Positions 15,145 to 16,176 of a stretch of 16,176 nucleotides of DNA are shown in pieces. Under the pieces are notes generated by a model. The model had not been told where the DNA came from. It saw only the letters and a list, made by a program, of their open reading frames with translations, and searched no databases. The stretch lies in the NCBI GenBank assembly GCA_900768875.1, contig CAAGEP010000020.1, positions 1-16,176 of the forward strand. Direction: 5' to 3'. The stretch's first letter is position 1. Each line of letters opens with the position of its first letter. This stretch comes from Alphaproteobacteria bacterium (GTDB lineage: Bacteria > Pseudomonadota > Alphaproteobacteria > CAAGCB01 > CAG-977). The position numbers were made by a program, and so were the translations under genes.

Positions 15145-15675
15145 TCAGACTTTTTCGACTTGAGAATATTCCAGTTCGACGGGTGTCGAACGGCCGAAAA
15201 TGGAAACAGAAACTTTCAAACGGGCTTTTTCGTCGTCCGATTCTTCGACAAAGCCCACAAAAGAAGCAAACGGCCCGTCAATGACGCGAACCTGTTCGCC
15301 CACTTCGTAAGAAACGGAACTTTTAGGTCTTTCAACCCCTTCTGAAACCTGATGCAGGATACGCTGAGCCTCGGCTTCGGTAATCGGAGTCGGACGTTCG
15401 CGCGCCCCCAAAAATCCCGTCACCCTCGGCGTATTCTTTACCAAATGCCAAGTTTCATCGGTCATATCCATTTTAACCAAAACATACCCCGGAAAGAACT
15501 TGCGTTCGGAATTGACTTTCGATCCGCGGCGGACTTCAACGACTTCTTCGGTCGGAACCAGAACCTGCTCAAACGAATCGGCCATTCCCTTTTGCGCCGC
15601 CAATTCAAGAATCGACTCGGCGACTTTTTTTTCAAAACCGGAATAAACGTGTAAAACGTACCAACGGGCGGCCAT
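15145..15675 (-). CDS. nusG: Transcription elongation/antitermination factor NusG
   Basis: NusG binds RNA polymerase and couples it to Rho or to the leading ribosome through S10. The 176-residue product has the N-terminal NGN domain (about 5-110), including WYVLHVYSGFEKKV and the conserved FFPGYVLVKMDM (60-71), and a C-terminal KOW domain from about 123 (YEVGEQVRVIDGPFASFVGF). It starts MAARWYVLHV, only 3 bp after the secE stop codon, with GGGAGG inside the end of secE, so translation of the two is likely coupled. Length and motifs are typical. There is nothing to suggest a specialised NusG paralogue such as RfaH. Confidence 0.99.
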   Translation of the reverse strand: MAARWYVLHVYSGFEKKVAESILELAAQKGMADSFEQVLVPTEEVVEVRRGSKVNSERKFFPGYVLVKMDMTDETWHLVKNTPRVTGFLGARERPTPITEAEAQRILHQVSEGVERPKSSVSYEVGEQVRVIDGPFASFVGFVEESDDEKARLKVSVSIFGRSTPVELEYSQVEKV

Positions 15676-15678
15676 AGC

Positions 15679-15876
15679 CTAACCTCCCAATCCAAGAATC
15701 AGCTTCATCGCGTAACCGATGACCTGATCAACGACAAAAAAGAACAATGCGGCGAGTACTGTAAAAATAATCACCATCAAGGAAGACATCATCGTTTCTT
15801 TGCGGGTCGGCCAAACAACTTTGCCGATTTCCTGCCGAACTTGACGTAAAAACAATACAGGATGCATTTTTGCCAT
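15679..15876 (-). CDS. secE: Preprotein translocase subunit SecE
   Basis: SecE clamps the two halves of SecY in the inner-membrane Sec translocon. The 65-residue protein is the short form with an amphipathic helix (RQVRQEIGKVVWPTRKET, holding the conserved WPTRKET motif at 22-28) and one membrane helix (about 32-55, LMVIIFTVLAALFFFVVDQV), in contrast to the three helices of E. coli. The first ATG is chosen because AGGAA lies about 9 bases before it. The ATG three codons later would also encode a working protein. Only 26 bp separate it from tRNA-Trp upstream, too little for a separate promoter, so it is probably transcribed with the tRNA. Confidence 0.98.
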   Translation of the reverse strand: MAKMHPVLFLRQVRQEIGKVVWPTRKETMMSSLMVIIFTVLAALFFFVVDQVIGYAMKLILGLGG

Positions 15877-15902
15877 AAAAAGAAATTCCTATCTTTGCGG
15901 TT

Positions 15903-15978
15903 TGGCAGGGGCAGTAGGAATCGAACCCGCAACCCCCGGTTTTGGAGACCGGTGCTCTACCAATTGAGCTATACCCCT
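15903..15978 (-). tRNA. tRNA-Trp (anticodon CCA)
   Basis: A 76-base tRNA with an encoded 3' CCA (15905-15903). Acceptor AGGGGTA pairs with TGCCCCT (one T-G) with discriminator G, as bacterial tRNA-Trp requires. The D arm is GCTC/GAGC. The anticodon stem CCGGT/ACCGG encloses the loop CTCCAAA with anticodon CCA at 15945-15943. The T arm GCGGG/CCTAC around TTCGATT holds a C-A mismatch (position 50 with 64) beside a G-T pair. The location between tuf and secE is common in proteobacteria. Confidence 0.97.
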
Positions 15979-16005
15979 AAACCGCTATCAAAGACCCCTT
16001 TAGTC

Positions 16006-16043
16006 AAAACGAAAGGGATGAGCTAACCTACCCATCCCTTTCG
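16006..16043 (-). terminator. Candidate Rho-independent terminator after the upstream tuf
   Basis: On the minus strand an 11-bp perfect stem CGAAAGGGATG/CATCCCTTTCG closes a 12-base loop and is followed by TTTT. It starts 35 bases after the tuf stop. The T run is short, so some read-through into tRNA-Trp-secE-nusG is plausible, which would matter because no clear promoter lies between the two. Confidence 0.75.
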
Positions 16044-16077
16044 GAAAAATCAAGAAGAAAATTTGAAAAAATTCAAA

Positions 16078-16176
16078 TTACTCGATAATTTTAGAAACGA
16101 CGCCGGCGCCGACGGTACGACCGCCTTCGCGAATCGCGAAGCGCAAGCCTTCGTCCATGGCAATCGGGGTAATCAA
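16078..16176 (-). CDS. tuf: Elongation factor Tu, C-terminal fragment (partial, runs off the right edge)
   Basis: The last 32 codons of EF-Tu and the TAA stop are present. The fragment reads LITPIAMDEGLRFAIREGGR then TVGAGVVSKIIE, the domain III end that is almost invariant in bacteria. This is the copy that precedes tRNA-Trp-secE-nusG, equivalent in position to E. coli tufB, while the left-edge copy follows fusA like tufA. The remaining 5' part is outside the window. Confidence 0.97.
   Translation of the reverse strand: MITPIAMDEGLRFAIREGGRTVGAGVVSKIIE

Noticed and set aside
1..16176. Mobile element, CRISPR array, defence or secondary-metabolism system
   Set aside because: No transposase, integrase, array of spaced repeats or Cas-like frame is present. 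Every long frame other than the one unknown gene is a core translation, transcription or secretion gene or its shadow.

Overview
The window is one continuous block of core translation and transcription genes, all read from the minus strand. In transcription order (right to left) it runs: 3' end of a tuf gene, tRNA-Trp, secE, nusG, rplK, rplA, rplJ, rplL, rpoB, rpoC, an unrecognised 214-codon gene, rpsL, rpsG, fusA, and the 5' end of a second tuf gene. It is the classical rif (rplKAJL-rpoBC) and str (rpsL-rpsG-fusA-tuf) regions side by side. The layout (tuf next to tRNA-Trp-secE, a one-membrane-helix SecE, rif beside str, two tuf copies) and the look of the EF-G, RpoB, RpoC and S7 proteins point to an alphaproteobacterium of intermediate G+C. 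A finer placement, such as one of the uncultured gut or host-associated orders, cannot be made by eye.

Region by region: 16176-15903 holds the tuf tail, its terminator and tRNA-Trp. 15876-15145 holds secE and nusG, 3 bp apart and probably co-transcribed with the tRNA. 15144-13874 holds a 125-bp leader and rplK-rplA. 13873-13592 is a 282-bp structured leader containing a good candidate for the L10 autoregulatory RNA. 13591-12650 holds rplJ (GTG start) and rplL. 12649-12490 is the rplL-rpoB spacer with a 17-bp hairpin, the position of the E. coli attenuator and RNase III site. 12489-4143 holds rpoB and rpoC, closed by a strong intrinsic terminator. 4090-3320 is a self-contained unit: a TTGACA promoter, the unknown gene and its own terminator. 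3272-1 holds the str promoter, a leader with an attenuator-like hairpin, rpsL, rpsG, fusA and the start of tuf.

Together the genes supply the RNA polymerase core (beta, beta'), its elongation factor NusG, the SecE translocon subunit, the ribosomal stalk base and stalk (L11, L10, L7/L12), the L1 stalk, S12 and S7 of the small subunit, and both translational GTPases of elongation. Rifampicin- and streptomycin-target residues are wild type. I see no mobile element, CRISPR array, phage gene or defence system. The parts worth a second look are the lone unknown gene between two terminators, the RNA structures in the leaders, a short L10 C-terminus, and the fact that the window starts and stops inside the two tuf copies, which looks like an assembly break at a repeat.
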